Assembly (NCBI RefSeq): GCF_027172205.1
Contig: NC_070604.1
Coordinates: 65,489,023 to 65,553,022 of the forward strand
From: Podarcis raffonei
Taxonomy: Eukaryota; Chordata; Lepidosauria; Squamata; Lacertidae
Reading direction: 5' to 3'
DNA: 64,000 bases
Notes under the pieces: model-generated
The model's input: only the letters and a program-made list of their open reading frames with translations
Databases searched by the model: none
What the model was told of the DNA's origin: nothing
Translations under genes and position numbers: made by a program
Part shown: positions 10,969 through 22,321 of the stretch, in pieces
How positions within the stretch are numbered: the stretch's first letter is position 1
Layout of the letters: each line of letters starts with the position of its first letter

Positions 10969-11484
10969 AGAAACATGATCAAATTCCTGGGAGTTGACTC
11001 AATATTTGCAGCTGGCGTATATACAATAGCAGCAAATGGTTATGGACGATGGAGTCATATGCACACACACATGCTGTAATTTTAAGTTCAAGCCAAGTGT
11101 TTCCTATTTGTTCACCATTACATCCCCCTCCATTTTATTTAAGTATTTTCCCCCTCATTATATTGGTTAGCTACATGTAATCACTGGGTTTTGCTACTAA
11201 TGAAAGAAAAATAATCAACAGACTAATCAACCCTAGGTGACCTTATGTGATGGATGTGGAAAATATGCAATACATATGTTGTGCAGCCTCCAGTCATTTT
11301 AATGGTAATTAAAAGAGAGGACTGCATGAAGCAGAGTAACAGCAACCCTCAACTAAAAGTATGGGGGGCCATTGCTTCTGTACATGTCCACAAATATTTG
11401 AGAGCAATTTCGCACTTAACATATAACATTTTGAAATGCAGGTATTTGTTTGCCCTGTAGCTACCTCTGTGCAGTCCATTACAG

Positions 11485-11575
11485 ATGAATCCCATGCAGG
11501 TCTACTCACAAGCAAGCCCCATTGACTTGAATGGGCCTCACTGGGTTCAACGGGACTTGCTTAAAAATACAGCCT
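11485..11575. repeat. Family D palindromic repeat
   Basis: Shows cagatgaatcccatgcaggt, ctactcacaagcaagcccca and ttcaacgggacttgcttaaa, the same arms as other family D copies. It lies between the convergent ZC2HC1B and SF3B5 genes. Confidence 0.6.
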
Positions 11576-11639
11576 GACTGACGTCTCCTGTATAAATTAA
11601 CGAATCACCACAAAACAGATTAGAAGGCGGAGTGTGGCA

Positions 11640-11645
11640 TTTATT
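11640..11645 (-). terminator. SF3B5: SF3B5 poly(A) signal
   Basis: TTTATT on the plus strand, AATAAA on the minus strand, about 415 bases after the SF3B5 stop. It gives SF3B5 a 3'UTR of roughly 0.4 kb. Confidence 0.7.
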
Positions 11646-11689
11646 AGATAGTTGCCTAAATTCCTCCCAAAAAAGTTTCAAAATCTAGA

Positions 11690-12640
11690 GGGAGGCGGGG
11701 GAAGGGGAGGGGACGCGTCGCTTTGAGGCCTCTTCCAAGAAATTCACGCCGCCTCCGAGCAAGGGGAACCACCTGCCTCAGTCTCTCGCGATGGACGGGC
11801 TTCTCACAGTTCCGGGCAGAATTGAGGGAAGTTCACAAGCCGCGCTCTCCGAAGGCGCCTGGGACTCGAAAGGAAGTTGGCCCCGGGAGCGCAACAAGGG
11901 GGAGGAGGGGCAGGGTTTGTTCCAGAGAAGGCGGCCTCAGGCAAGGGAAGAAGCCGCGTCCCGTCGGCCCTCCTCGTCGCGGCGCTTCCCAAATTTATCT
12001 CGCCCCGGCTGCCGTTTCCCGCCCCTTCTCTCCCGGGCGGTGCGGGGCGCCAGGCGGCTCAGGCTTCGTCGGGCTTGTCGACGGGCGGCCCGCACGGCTG
12101 CAGCATCTTCTCCATGAGGTTGAAGCGGACGCGGGCCTTGCTCTCGTTCTCGGCGATGGCGAAGTAGTTGAGCAGGTCGAAGTGGCCCATGTAGGAGCAG
12201 TACGAGTCCCGGTGCTGGTTCACCAGCCACTCCCACTTGGTGGTGTCCGCGTGGCCCGTCCCGATGTACTTGGACTGCAGGTGCTCCAACTGGCTGTGGA
12301 TCGTGTAGCGGTCCGTCATGGCGACGACGAGGAGGAGGAGGAGGAAGGCGGCAACCGAGGCGGCGGGGTCTCAAAGCCGGCAAAAGGGACGCAAGAGGAC
12401 GAAACCGTATCAGCTCGACCGAATTGCCCGCCTCTGCCAGGCCGCCAGAAAGCACCTCACAAAATGGAGGCCGGAGGAAAAGGAGGGATCAGATACGCAC
12501 TTCCTTTTCCGGATCGACCTTGGCGCTATTGCGGTATCTAGGTAACGTCGCTCTTGCATCGTAAACGTTCGCTCTCTATAGTCGCAACCCGCCGCGCCGA
12601 ATGTGGGGCGGGCCTTGCTCACGGCGCAGCCAATGTTAGT
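11690..12640. promoter_or_regulatory. CpG island covering SF3B5 and its promoter
   Basis: GC-rich, CpG-dense block spanning the SF3B5 coding exon, part of its 3'UTR and the upstream region to about 12.64 kb. The minus-strand promoter of SF3B5 must lie above 12319. No TATA box is obvious. Several long open frames here (for example 11723-12541 plus) are by-products of high GC and not genes. Confidence 0.8.
12059..12319 (-). CDS. SF3B5: Splicing factor 3B subunit 5 (SF3b10), complete single exon
   Basis: An intact 86-codon frame plus stop. It starts MTDRYTIHSQLEHLQSKYIG and ends CGPPVDKPDEA. As I recall the human protein, the sequences are identical except for a few residues at the extreme C-terminus, and the length is the same. 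SF3B5 is the smallest core subunit of the SF3b complex in U2 snRNP (nucleus). It packs against SF3B1 and SF3B3 and helps hold the branch-site machinery. The ATG (12319-12317) follows gtcgcc, a good Kozak context. The gene is intronless, as in mammals. It lies in a CpG island and is convergent with ZC2HC1B. Its strand and its position upstream of STX11 agree with the human locus, apart from the missing PLAGL1. Confidence 0.98.
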   Translation of the reverse strand: MTDRYTIHSQLEHLQSKYIGTGHADTTKWEWLVNQHRDSYCSYMGHFDLLNYFAIAENESKARVRFNLMEKMLQPCGPPVDKPDEA

Positions 12641-12989
12641 CCTCCCTACCTGCCTTTAAACGAATGAGGGAAATGCTTTCGTTTCGCCTTCACCGGGGTG
12701 GTTCCCCCCCCCCTTGTTTGTTTCCATGGTTCTCGGTATGGAGAGCAGAAGTTAACATCCCCTGTGAAGGTCCGTGGGGAATCGCTTTTTCCAAAGGAGC
12801 GCTTCCTCAAGCCCTGTAGAAAGAATGCGAGTTTGTGCTCATTAAATAAACACAAGTTCATCTCTTTTGTACAAGGTTTATCAGGCTTAACAAACTGCAT
12901 AGTCGGGGTTCAGCCTCGGGTCATGCGAAGTAATAATGCGAAGGCGTGCCTCTGAGTACGCGCAGAGTCCCTCCTCTCTCTAGGTAAGT

Positions 12990-13110
12990 GTAGTAATAAT
13001 AATTTATTATCATTATTTATACCCCGCTCATCTGGCTGGGTTTCCTCAGCCACTCTGGGCGGCTCCCAACAGAATAATAAAAATAATAAAGCAATAAAAT
13101 ATCAAACAAG
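12990..13110 (-). repeat. CR1-like LINE 3' end with AAT tail
   Basis: On the minus strand: gttgggagccgcccagag, tggctgaggaaacccagcca, gatgagcggggtataaata, then AAT repeats. The same end occurs at 36343-36452 (+) and 47645-47720 (-). Confidence 0.75.
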
Positions 13111-14139
13111 AGAGCAGAGATTGACAAACGAGGTGCCGCAGTTTTCCGACAGACTTGAGCGCCGAGCCCTTTCATAATCTAAATTACCCTATTTTGAACC
13201 TGGAGTCGAAATCAACCGTGATCACCGACCTTCCACCCGAATAGATGGTGAGCAAGACGAGGAAAAAGAGGTGACTGTGCCGAATCCCTCCCAGAGGAAA
13301 ATAACTTTTGCTTGTTTATTCTGCTTGCAGTCGGTACTCTTAAATAAATTCCTGAAATTACTGTGTAGAGATTGGCTTAAAAATAATTGGAAGTTTGGCC
13401 TGTGCAGTTAATCTGAATGGCCGCTGGATGTCGTAGTAACCTATTCTGGAAAGTCAACTCATTTTTATTCTTGATCGATGCTGCAAAAGCCAGCATGACG
13501 GCAACAGGGCGTTTCTAGGAATAGGGGTTAATGTGAAGGCAATGGCTTGAATATTTTATCCAAATTATGAAGTCTGTTGCATTACTGAGTCCTTTGCTAG
13601 TGAAGACACACATAATAAGCGTGACTGCAAAGACCAGTGGAATGAACACAGCGGAAGCCTTCCATTGTTTTGTTGACTGGGAATTCACCTTCAAATAATA
13701 CTGAACATTTGCTGACATCACAGCAGTCCTTGGCTTTGGTTTGTTTTAAGAAAAAACTATTTCATCCAGGTGAAGTGGAATAAAATAAGGGGAAATGGGG
13801 ATATAGGGTTTTAATATATATTTCAAGGAGTTTTCTAGTTTTTAGGATGTTCCTGATTCATAAACCAATCAACCCAAAGTCAAGAAAATACAGGGCCAAC
13901 AGTTTTAAGACAGATGCAGTAGCCATTTTATGTGATTCCAAACACCCAATGGCAGACATTTAGTGATTGGTGCCCACAGCACTTCCTTAAAATTGCAAAT
14001 GTGAGCACTGGCCTCCCAAGTTTAGACACCCCTGCTATACTGGTATTTTAGAACATTTCACATAGCGATGTTTTCAAATTATTTTAGCTAATAAAACTTT
14101 CCAAAATGACTGATAATGCAACTCTTTCACCTGTCCATT

Positions 14140-14212
14140 CAGAAACAAGCCCTACTGAGTTCAATGGGATTTAATTCCAGTACAGTGTGTGGGGGTTGGA
14201 TTGCAGTTTCAG
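14140..14212. repeat. Family D palindromic repeat
   Basis: Contains acaagccctactgagttcaa and tgggatttaattccagtaca followed by ggattgcagttt. Confidence 0.5.
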
Positions 14213-15559
14213 AAAGCAAGGAATTGAGCTGTAAGTTCCAGGCTTTCAGGTTAACCCACTAAATACCAAGCTGTGTTTTCCCTTCTTTAAAACAGTCTCA
14301 GAAAACACATAATGTCTAATGGGAATGTCTAATGGGAATTTCTGTGATCCCAAAGGTACTTTTGGGAGCCACAAAGATATCACCAGGTACTGCAACATTT
14401 ACTTGTGTATGACATCTTCACACAGCACTTCCATACGTCTGCATCTCAATGGCAATTCATTATGTATGCTCAACAACTGTTCATTCTGTGCACACAAACA
14501 GTGCACACAAATAGTTCAGCTGTATACTTGCACAGTTGTTCACATGTAACATTCAGTGAGTGTACAGTCTGTGTACACGTGCAATTAGTTGAACTGATAC
14601 CTGGTACTTCATCACTAACATGACTGACCAGAATGCCTCAGCTGGAACAGCTGGAGCACAGATTGCTATTTGAAATTGGTAGGCAATCTTGATTTACCAT
14701 TCCTATAATTAATCATTATCACATTGTATATTTGGCAAATTCCAAGTTGAAAATTCAAAATGGAAGGTTATATACTTCCTGTGGCTCATACAGGCATTAA
14801 TTTTACTGAGTCTTGGAAATAAACCACAGACTGAAGCCCAGCCTCTGCTAACATGCTGCCCTCCATATTTCTTGGGGTACAATTCCCAGCAGCCAGCTAG
14901 CACACCTGTTGGGGACAGAATGCCCCTGCCAGACATGGGCGGGCAGGTCTGGAGCTGTGGTACAGAAGCATGGCAGAAGTTCAAGAATCTGCTGTTGCAA
15001 TCCTTTGCATCTGAGTCCCAGACTCCGGCTGAAGTGGCAAGTGACAGCCCTGTGGGAGGGAAACTTCTACATACTATCCATCAAGATAAGGATCTGGTGC
15101 AAGGATAGTAAAGTAAAAAAAGAGGGCTGGGTGATCTTTGTAAGTCAACGTACACATTGTGCAAAAGTTTTTATTTGAAAACTCATTGGGCAGTATTCAG
15201 CAAATTACTTGTGTGAGTGGAATGACTCAGATTTCGGGGGCACAGAAGAGAGGAAAATGGGGAAAGTCCTGTTGCACAAGGAGGTACTTCATGCTACACT
15301 GAATGCAACTCAATCCTATCTTCCATTTCTCAGTGTCTCTCATGTCACCCCCCCCTTCTGACCTCACAGAAATTCAAGTGCCAGTTTCAGGGCTCTAGCA
15401 AATGGAGGTGGTTCGAGTCCAAGGCTTTAGCCACCAGAACTCACCAATCCTCTTCACCTCCTCATCTTATTTCCATAAGGAAACTAAAAAGTACAAAACT
15501 GCCAGATGTGGGGGGATTGACTGCCCTACCTCTGGAACACATGGGTTCACACAACCTCA

Positions 15560-16300
15560 GATGCCACAACAACATTGGGACAAGATCAGGGCAGTTGTGA
15601 TGTCAAAGCATTACATGATGGTGGTGAACATTAAACAGGTGCTAGAAATCAGGGCGATAGAAGCAGTTCTACAGGACCAAAAGATTTAACTTCAATTCTT
15701 TCTTAGTTGGCCAAGAATAGCAGGGAGCTCTGGGTCATCCTTGACCTAAAGCGGCTGAGTGACCTAGTCCCAGAGGAAGAGGGATGTTCTGATGCAAACA
15801 TGGAAATGGCTCATAGCACCCACAACAGAGGGCAACTTCATGGTGCCCATTTACCTGAAAAATGGTTTCTGTGCTTCTGCTACTGCACTTCCAAGACAGA
15901 GCCCTACTCTTCAGATTCACTTCAGCATTTAGAGCAGTTACCAAGATCCTGGTAGCATTGGTAGCCCACCAGACTAAACAAAGGGTGGCTCATTCTATGT
16001 TCATACTTAGATGTCACACGGATCCACTCACCTTCCACAGAACAGAGCCTCTGGGGTGTGCCAATGACACTGGAGTGCCTCAGGGCACACAAGTTTGTAG
16101 TGAAGACTGCTAAAAGTGCTTTGGTTCCCATGCAAAATGCAGAGTGTCTGAGGGTCACTATAGACACGGTACAGTTCCAAGTGTCACTTTGGTTGGAGAG
16201 ACAAAGGAAGCTATAGGTCTTGGTCCATGTTGTACTGGAAGGCAGAAGGCATGGCTCTGGCACAACGGCTGGGGATGGTGGTATTGTGCCAGGACCGGAG
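15560..16300 (+). mobile_element. Fossil DIRS-like retrotransposon, reverse-transcriptase remnant
   Basis: Short peptide islands on the plus strand resemble a DIRS-type reverse transcriptase in order: one around VILDLKRL (near 15.73 kb), one around TKILVALVAH (near 15.95 kb) and one around TIDTVQFQVSL (near 16.16 kb). The fragment is old and broken many times, and no terminal repeats or recombinase part was recognised. Family assignment is from memory of motif order. Another reverse-transcriptase retroelement cannot be excluded. Confidence 0.5.
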
Positions 16301-16604
16301 TGGTTGAAGTTTCATATCAGTGTTTAGATGTGAATCTAAATGTGAGATTATATCACTTATTAGATGTGAATCACAAAAACATAGAACAGGAGATAAAACA
16401 CCAAGGAGCCCTTCTGCTGGTCCAAATTATCTGGGGAGCAAGTTAGAGGCACCTTACTTTTCAGCTCAGTCAAAAGTTGGTGGGTCCTGCTTCTTTCTGT
16501 GTGTGGGTGGAATCCAATCCTGAACAGTTTTCAGAGTACCATCTGTGAGTCATGGTAAGTAATTTCCTTTTCCCTGTCAATAGCTCATCTGTCAAAATTA
16601 ATTT

Positions 16605-16692
16605 TGCTACAATCCTGTTTCCAGTTACCCGGGAGTAAGCCCTATTTAATGCAAAGAGTTTTATCACTGAGTAGGCATGAATAGGTTTGCAC
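16605..16692. repeat. Family D palindromic repeat
   Basis: Shows acaatcctgtttccagttac, ccgggagtaagccctattta and actgagtaggcatgaatagg in the usual order. Confidence 0.6.
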
Positions 16693-17384
16693 TGTTCATC
16701 TGGCACAATCTGAGAGTCTTTCCATCTGTTACCTAAATGTAATTACCGAGCTTAGGGAATTCCACTCAAATATTGAAATGAAGATAGAATTGTTTTCAAA
16801 CTCCAAGACAAGCAGTTGAGCTGCAGGTGGGTTGCCTGGAGAGTAGATGTGATTAATAAAAACAAACCACTAGGAAATTAACTTGATGGATGAGGAAGTA
16901 AGTACACTTGAAGGTTCCACAGGAAATATTGCTAAATAAGAGGGAAGGAAGAAAAAGTAGATTACACACTGCTGTGTTTGCAACTTGATTTTCAAAGGAC
17001 TAAGGGCGTTTTCACAGGCGAAGCTTAAATTGGATTTTCCTTAAATATGTTTATAATGCAAATGCCACACAATTAGTTCAGGAGAGGCTAATAGGCACAT
17101 ACTAATTTTATATATGAAAGCACTCCTTGTTCATGGCTATACTGCAAAGTAAATCAGGAGCACCACATGACACGGATAGCAAGGAGAAAACTGAAATTCA
17201 GGGTGCATAAACCACAACAAAGCCTATACTGGAAAAGCTTCCCCCACCTACCACAGAAGAACTGGTCTGAGTCACACACAGCATAAGCACATGGCTATAG
17301 AGACTAAGGGACAAGCCTTGGCTGCTAAACCTTAGGAAACCAGAGAGATACCTTATACCATACTTATATCCCTCTTATCCCTCT

Positions 17385-17520
17385 AGTTCAGCATCATCTA
17401 CTGGCAGCACTTATCCAGGGTTTCAGGCAAGAGTCTTCCCCAGCCCTGCCTGGAGAAACCAGGGACTGAACCTGGGACCTTTTCCATGCAAAGTATGTGC
17501 TCTGCCACTTAGCTACAACC
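17385..17520 (-). repeat. tRNA-Ala-derived SINE
   Basis: On the minus strand: GGTTGTAGCTAAGTGGCAGA (A box), CTTTGCATGGAAAAGGTCCC, CAGGTTCAGTCCCTGG (B box) and the body gggaagactcttgcctgaaa. It is one of the better preserved heads of this family in the window. Confidence 0.8.
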
Positions 17521-18264
17521 TTACATGACTTACCCTGCAGTATGCTGTATTATCCCTGGGTTGTTCTGGACACAGCACAAAAAGATAGTTGTTTTCTGTA
17601 TGATCCACTCCAGGCCAACCATAGATAGAATTGCCATCTGGCTGTTTTGCTATCACTTGGCTAGACTTGTTAATGCTTGAGCCAGCTGCTTGACATTGAG
17701 GAAGGCAGGAGAGGGAGTCTGGACTATCAGGCATTCACATCTCCTTCAATGGATAATCATGACTCTGACATTGCTAAAATCAGACAGGGCACACAGGTAC
17801 TGGGAATTATCATGTTAAGCAGATCAATTTGTTCTGTGTCGGTTCATGGTAAGACTAATAATGGACATCAGGCAGCCTTGTGGACCACCGTTCTAGTAAA
17901 GCTGAGATTAGGAAAACCGTCATTTCAAATTCCTAGTGTAAGCACAGGCCTACCACTACTCATCAACATCTCTGCAAACATAAAGTAATAGTATCTGTTC
18001 CACACTGTTATTGTTATCAAGTGCAGTAAAAGAATGAGGATTCCTTCATGCTACCTAAGACTAATTTAGGTCCATTAAAACTGCCTGAAGCCCATGATAA
18101 AAGTTGATGGAGGAAAAAAATGGATTGGCCTAACAAATGATAGTTTCCTGTCTTGTCTTTCCATGCAAATCAATGATCCTTCACTTACTTCACTGATATG
18201 ATTGGGCCACACCATATATTTCTCAAATCCTGAAGAACTAACACTTAACAGCCCAGTAAATTGA

Positions 18265-18350
18265 GCAGAGAGGCACTCTTAACTGGGAATAAATCCTATA
18301 GAACTCAGTGGGACCTACTTCTGAGTTGATATGCATACATTTGTGCTGCA
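18265..18350. repeat. Family D palindromic repeat
   Basis: Includes aactgggaataaatcctata, actcagtgggacctacttct and gagttgatatgcatacattt. Confidence 0.6.
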
Positions 18351-18769
18351 AAGCCATAAGTGAATTGAAAAATACCCTCATACTTTGACATAATGCATTA
18401 CTTCCCTCCACTTCATCTAGGAAAATGCAGATGGTCAAATTAAAAGTAATTTATAATACTTTGTTCATTGCCCTGTTATTCTAATCGCCATAAATTACTC
18501 ATATACAGTCTGGCCATGAGCCAACATAGACTTTTAAAACCCATAAACACAGTGGATTAGATCCAGAGGAGTGGCTGAATCTAAAGGAGTCACACTAAAA
18601 TCAATGGGACTTGTGTTAATCGTGACTAACTCATCTAATTTATTTTAGTGGAACTGAAGTTTGACTAACTTCTTCTAGACCCAACCCACTAAAATAAATG
18701 GGCCTAAGTACACCTAACAGTGTATTGCAATATGAAGCATGTCTTTCTTGTCAGGTACTCAAAAAATTG

Positions 18770-18960
18770 GACCCTGACTTGGTGATAGTGCATCTGCTCT
18801 GCATGCAGAACATCCCAGGTTCAATGCTTGGTATCTCCAGGGAAAGCTGAGAGATCCCTGCCGGGAATCCTGGAGAGAGCCACTGCCAGTCCGTGTAGAC
18901 AATATCAATCTAGATGGACCTATAGTCTGACTCAGTGAAAAGCAGCTTCCTCTGTTGCTA
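18770..18960 (+). repeat. tRNA-Ala-derived SINE with tail
   Basis: Head ggtgatagtgcatctgctct, anticodon arm ctgcatgcagaacatcccag, B box gttcaatgcttgg and body gccactgccagtccgtgtag. The tail is agatggacctatagtctgac then tcagtgaaaagcagcttcct. This is nearly the complete unit. Confidence 0.82.
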
Positions 18961-19990
18961 CCCAACAACGAGCTGCAAAACATTGTATTCTTTCTCCACA
19001 AATTCTCAAATAAAAGTTGCAAAAACTATCCATCATCCCACCTTCAGTTGTCAAAAAGAGAAGCATTTTCTTTTCAGTTTCAGACTGTGCAGTGACTAGG
19101 TGACTCTGAAGCCACCCCTAACCAGGTTATCTCAGAAGTAAATCATGTTGTTTTCAAGGGCACCAATTCCCAAGTAAATACGCTTAGAATCACAGAGTAA
19201 AACAGATTATGGTCAAAGGCTTTTCTTGAGATGGATGAGAATGGCTTCCAGATGCTTCCCTAGGGTAGGGTGATTGTCGAACAACACAGGGCAGAAGATG
19301 AGAAAATATGCTGTATGGCCAACATGCTTTAAACAACTATGACAGGCGACTTACTGCATGGATGACGTGAGTTTCTCTGACAGCTTAAAATTAGTTCCAC
19401 TGCTTTCTCCTGTGTTTAATCATTTTGTGCAGTGGCTCTATCGAAAGTTGCAGTCAGCTAATATACACTGTAATCTGCCATCTCTTTCCTTTGAATGCAA
19501 GACAGAGGATTCTTCACTGATCTGGTATATGATGCAGTCTTCACTGGCTTAGCAACCATTAAGAATTCATGTACAAATTAGGAATCTTAAGAGTTGTGGA
19601 CAGATGCTGGTGTTGTGGTTAATAAGGAATTCTGAAGTGCCGGACCTATTGCTCATGGCAAATGCCTTTGAGGCATAAATGACAAAGGACACCAAACTCT
19701 TTCCAAGTAATCAGTGGCTAGATTAGTGCAGGACTGGCTCAATCTGTTTTGTTGCTTTAGGGGGGAAAATAATTTCACTGCCCCCTTTGAGCTTATTTTA
19801 GATGGTTGGTCCATTGAAGGTGGGGGCAGAGAAAATAGTGTGTGGTTCCCCCTAAAGCGTTTTGCCTGTTCCACACAAGTGAATGGAGTGGAGTGGGGGA
19901 CTTTCACTCCATTAACTTGTAGGGAATAAGGAAAAATGGGCTGTAATAGTCTTGAGCCCCTAGAATTCTGTGACCCAGGCAGCCATTTGT

Positions 19991-20064
19991 ATTGTGTGCT
20001 GGTCTTTCTGATGCCTGTTATGCTAGCTTATTGTGCTGGTCTTTCTGATGCCTATTTTGCTAGC
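19991..20064 (+). repeat. Two-copy tandem duplication, period 37 bp
   Basis: The segment tgctggtctttctgatgcct with tgctagc occurs twice, 37 bases apart, with two or three substitutions between the copies. Confidence 0.8.
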
Positions 20065-20110
20065 CTTTCTTACAGATCTCTAAATTATTGGATTGAATGG
20101 CTAGTTAAAG

Positions 20111-20241
20111 CAGCTATGGAGAACCTGTGACCCTCCAGATGCTGTTGGACTCCAACTCCCATCAGCCCCAGCCAGCATGAACAACGGTCAGGGAAGAGGA
20201 GTTGTACCAACATCTGGAGGGCTGCAGGTTCACTACCCCTG
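20111..20241. mobile_element. hAT-type MITE, palindromic family B
   Basis: Inverted arms: ggagaacctgtgaccctcca then gatgctgttggactccaact on the left, caacatctggagggctgcag on the right, ending actacccctg. Flanked by agttaaag and agtcacag (6 of 8 match), as expected for an aged 8-bp hAT duplication. Related copies: 22188-22321, 30017-30158, 37466-37590, 60009-60131 and a fragment at 48712-48750. Confidence 0.75.
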
Positions 20242-20261
20242 AGTCACAGTTATTAAGGTTG

Positions 20262-20345
20262 CGACCCTGTGCTCACTTACCTCTTGAATTCATAAGGCTC
20301 ATGGGACTTATTTCTGAGATGGCATGTATAGTATTGCACTGTAAG
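20262..20345. repeat. Family D palindromic repeat
   Basis: Carries gaccctgtgctcacttacct, ctcatgggacttatttctga and atggcatgtatagtattgca. Confidence 0.55.
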
Positions 20346-22187
20346 TGGACTAAAAGCTTTTCTAAACTTCAGACATTCCTTTGAAAATCTGTATCCTTTC
20401 TGCCAGAAAGGTTTCAGCATTTATTACCGGTATATAAAATAATAATAATTGCTAGCGTGGTTCAAAATCTAGACTGTAGTGCCTATTAATATGTAATAAT
20501 ATTAATATGTATGATACTTGAGGCAGAAATTGGAAACTTTCAGTAGAGTAATCTTTCTTAAATGTTTCTTTTTTTGAACAAAATTTAAATTACAGTATTA
20601 TTTAAACCAAATTACTTAAACACATAAATACAGTCTGTGACACTGTGCCAGTGTCCCCAGCCTTCTCTGAGTTACCATGTAATCCAACAAGTCATCTAGA
20701 TTTAAACCAATAAGTAATCCATAAAGACAATCCAAGAGTTAATAAAATGAGAAACTATATCAAACTCAGAGCTGCTACTTTTGATACAAAGGTTTGCCAG
20801 CTGTCAAAACTTCTCATAAAAGATTTTAAAATTTGCCTGCTCAGCATTCCCAAGAGCTGGAGAAACCGACTCAATCAACAATTTAACTAGTCATTCCACT
20901 TGGAATGATTTATCTGCAATTCTTCTCAGCCCCTTTCCCCTGAAAAGATATGTACAAGAATAGAAATGTGTGCAAATGAGTTGCTTATTCCTCTAGGCCT
21001 AACTCATACTACCTTCCAGATCCAAATAATTATTGACAGCTGTAATGCAATTATCATATATATATATCATTTATAAAGCATACCTGTCTCTTGGATCCCT
21101 TTCAGAAGAGTTTGTTTCTGATACAAAACCTCGAGATTTTTCTATCATATAAAAACTGTTTCACATTCTATTGAAAAAATATTGTTTACTGAAACCGAAT
21201 AATCCCAAACAGAGGTAGGAATTTATTCACAGGATATATTGCAAATTAATCTGTGGATTTTAAAGTAAGTGTTTGACCTCAGGTCAAGAAAAAGCATTTG
21301 CTAATGTCATTCACCATCACAGCAATGATGTCCTGTAACTAAATTTCTTCATCGGTAAAATTGTAAGTAATAGAGTGGTTGTGAACTACCGACTTTCCAT
21401 AAACCATCTAGAGAAAAACAGTTTACAGATTATAAATCAGTTGATGGCTGAATGATACTGTATGAACAATATCTTTTTTAATACACTCATTGTTCTTACA
21501 TAGGGAAATAACCCAGTGAAGTTATTTTAATGTGTGTGAGGGATGGTTTCAGCATTACTGTTATCTACTTGCATCTTTAAGACGCATGAAGGAAAGCAAC
21601 TAAAGTGAAGCCTGAAATATATCTCTCACCCACACACTTTAAAACACAACTTTCTTTTTCTTCTTTTTCCTACCAGGTGGCCAACCCAATATGTTGATGG
21701 AGCTGGACTATGAATGCCCTCAGCTCCACAGCTAGTCCAAGGCTTTCACCTCCATCTTTGCCTCACCATTGTTTTCTATTCTGTGGCTCTCACACAGTGA
21801 GATAAAATGGCGTAGAGCCACAGGACACAGAGAGTTGGAGGGAAAGCAAAGGGAAAAGCTCAAATATACAGAGACACCAAGTCGGGCTTTTTCCTCTCTG
21901 CTCCTCCTCCTTTCTTCTCACTATTTTTCCATTCCCCTTCGCAGCTTAGCTTTTTTCTTGCTCCCCAACACTTTGCTATATCTCTGTGTGTCTCTGAGCA
22001 TTTGGATTTTTCTCTGTGGTTGGCGAGATGGAGTGTAAAAATGGAGTATGAATGGGATGTTACCCACCCAGTTTTGCCACTGCCCCTCTGCAACTGGCCA
22101 CGTGCTCCCCAGAAGATTATCCATGAGGGTGTGAAGCCCTCAGACTGGAGGAGGGTCCATGTGTGTAAATGATATCTCTAGTGCAAG

Positions 22188-22321
22188 TAGGGGGAAATGT
22201 TGGCCTTCCAGATGTTACTGAACTGCAACTCCTGTTAGCACCAGCAAGCATGGCCAATGGTCAGAGATGATGGGAGTTGTAGTTCAGCAACATCTGGAGG
22301 GCCAAAAGTTCCCCACACCTG
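22188..22321. mobile_element. hAT-type MITE, palindromic family B
   Basis: Arms ggccttccagatgttactga and tcagcaacatctggagggcc are inverted repeats; the right end is agttccccacacctg. The centre reads gcatggccaatggtcagaga. It has the potential to form a long hairpin. Confidence 0.78.

Noticed and set aside
11723-12541. 272-codon plus-strand frame and a 172-codon minus frame over the SF3B5 island
   Set aside because: They are by-products of a GC-rich CpG island. SF3B5 in its own frame explains the conserved sequence.
15402-15689. 95-codon plus-strand frame as a separate gene
   Set aside because: It runs into the start of the decayed DIRS-like fossil and shows no independent family.
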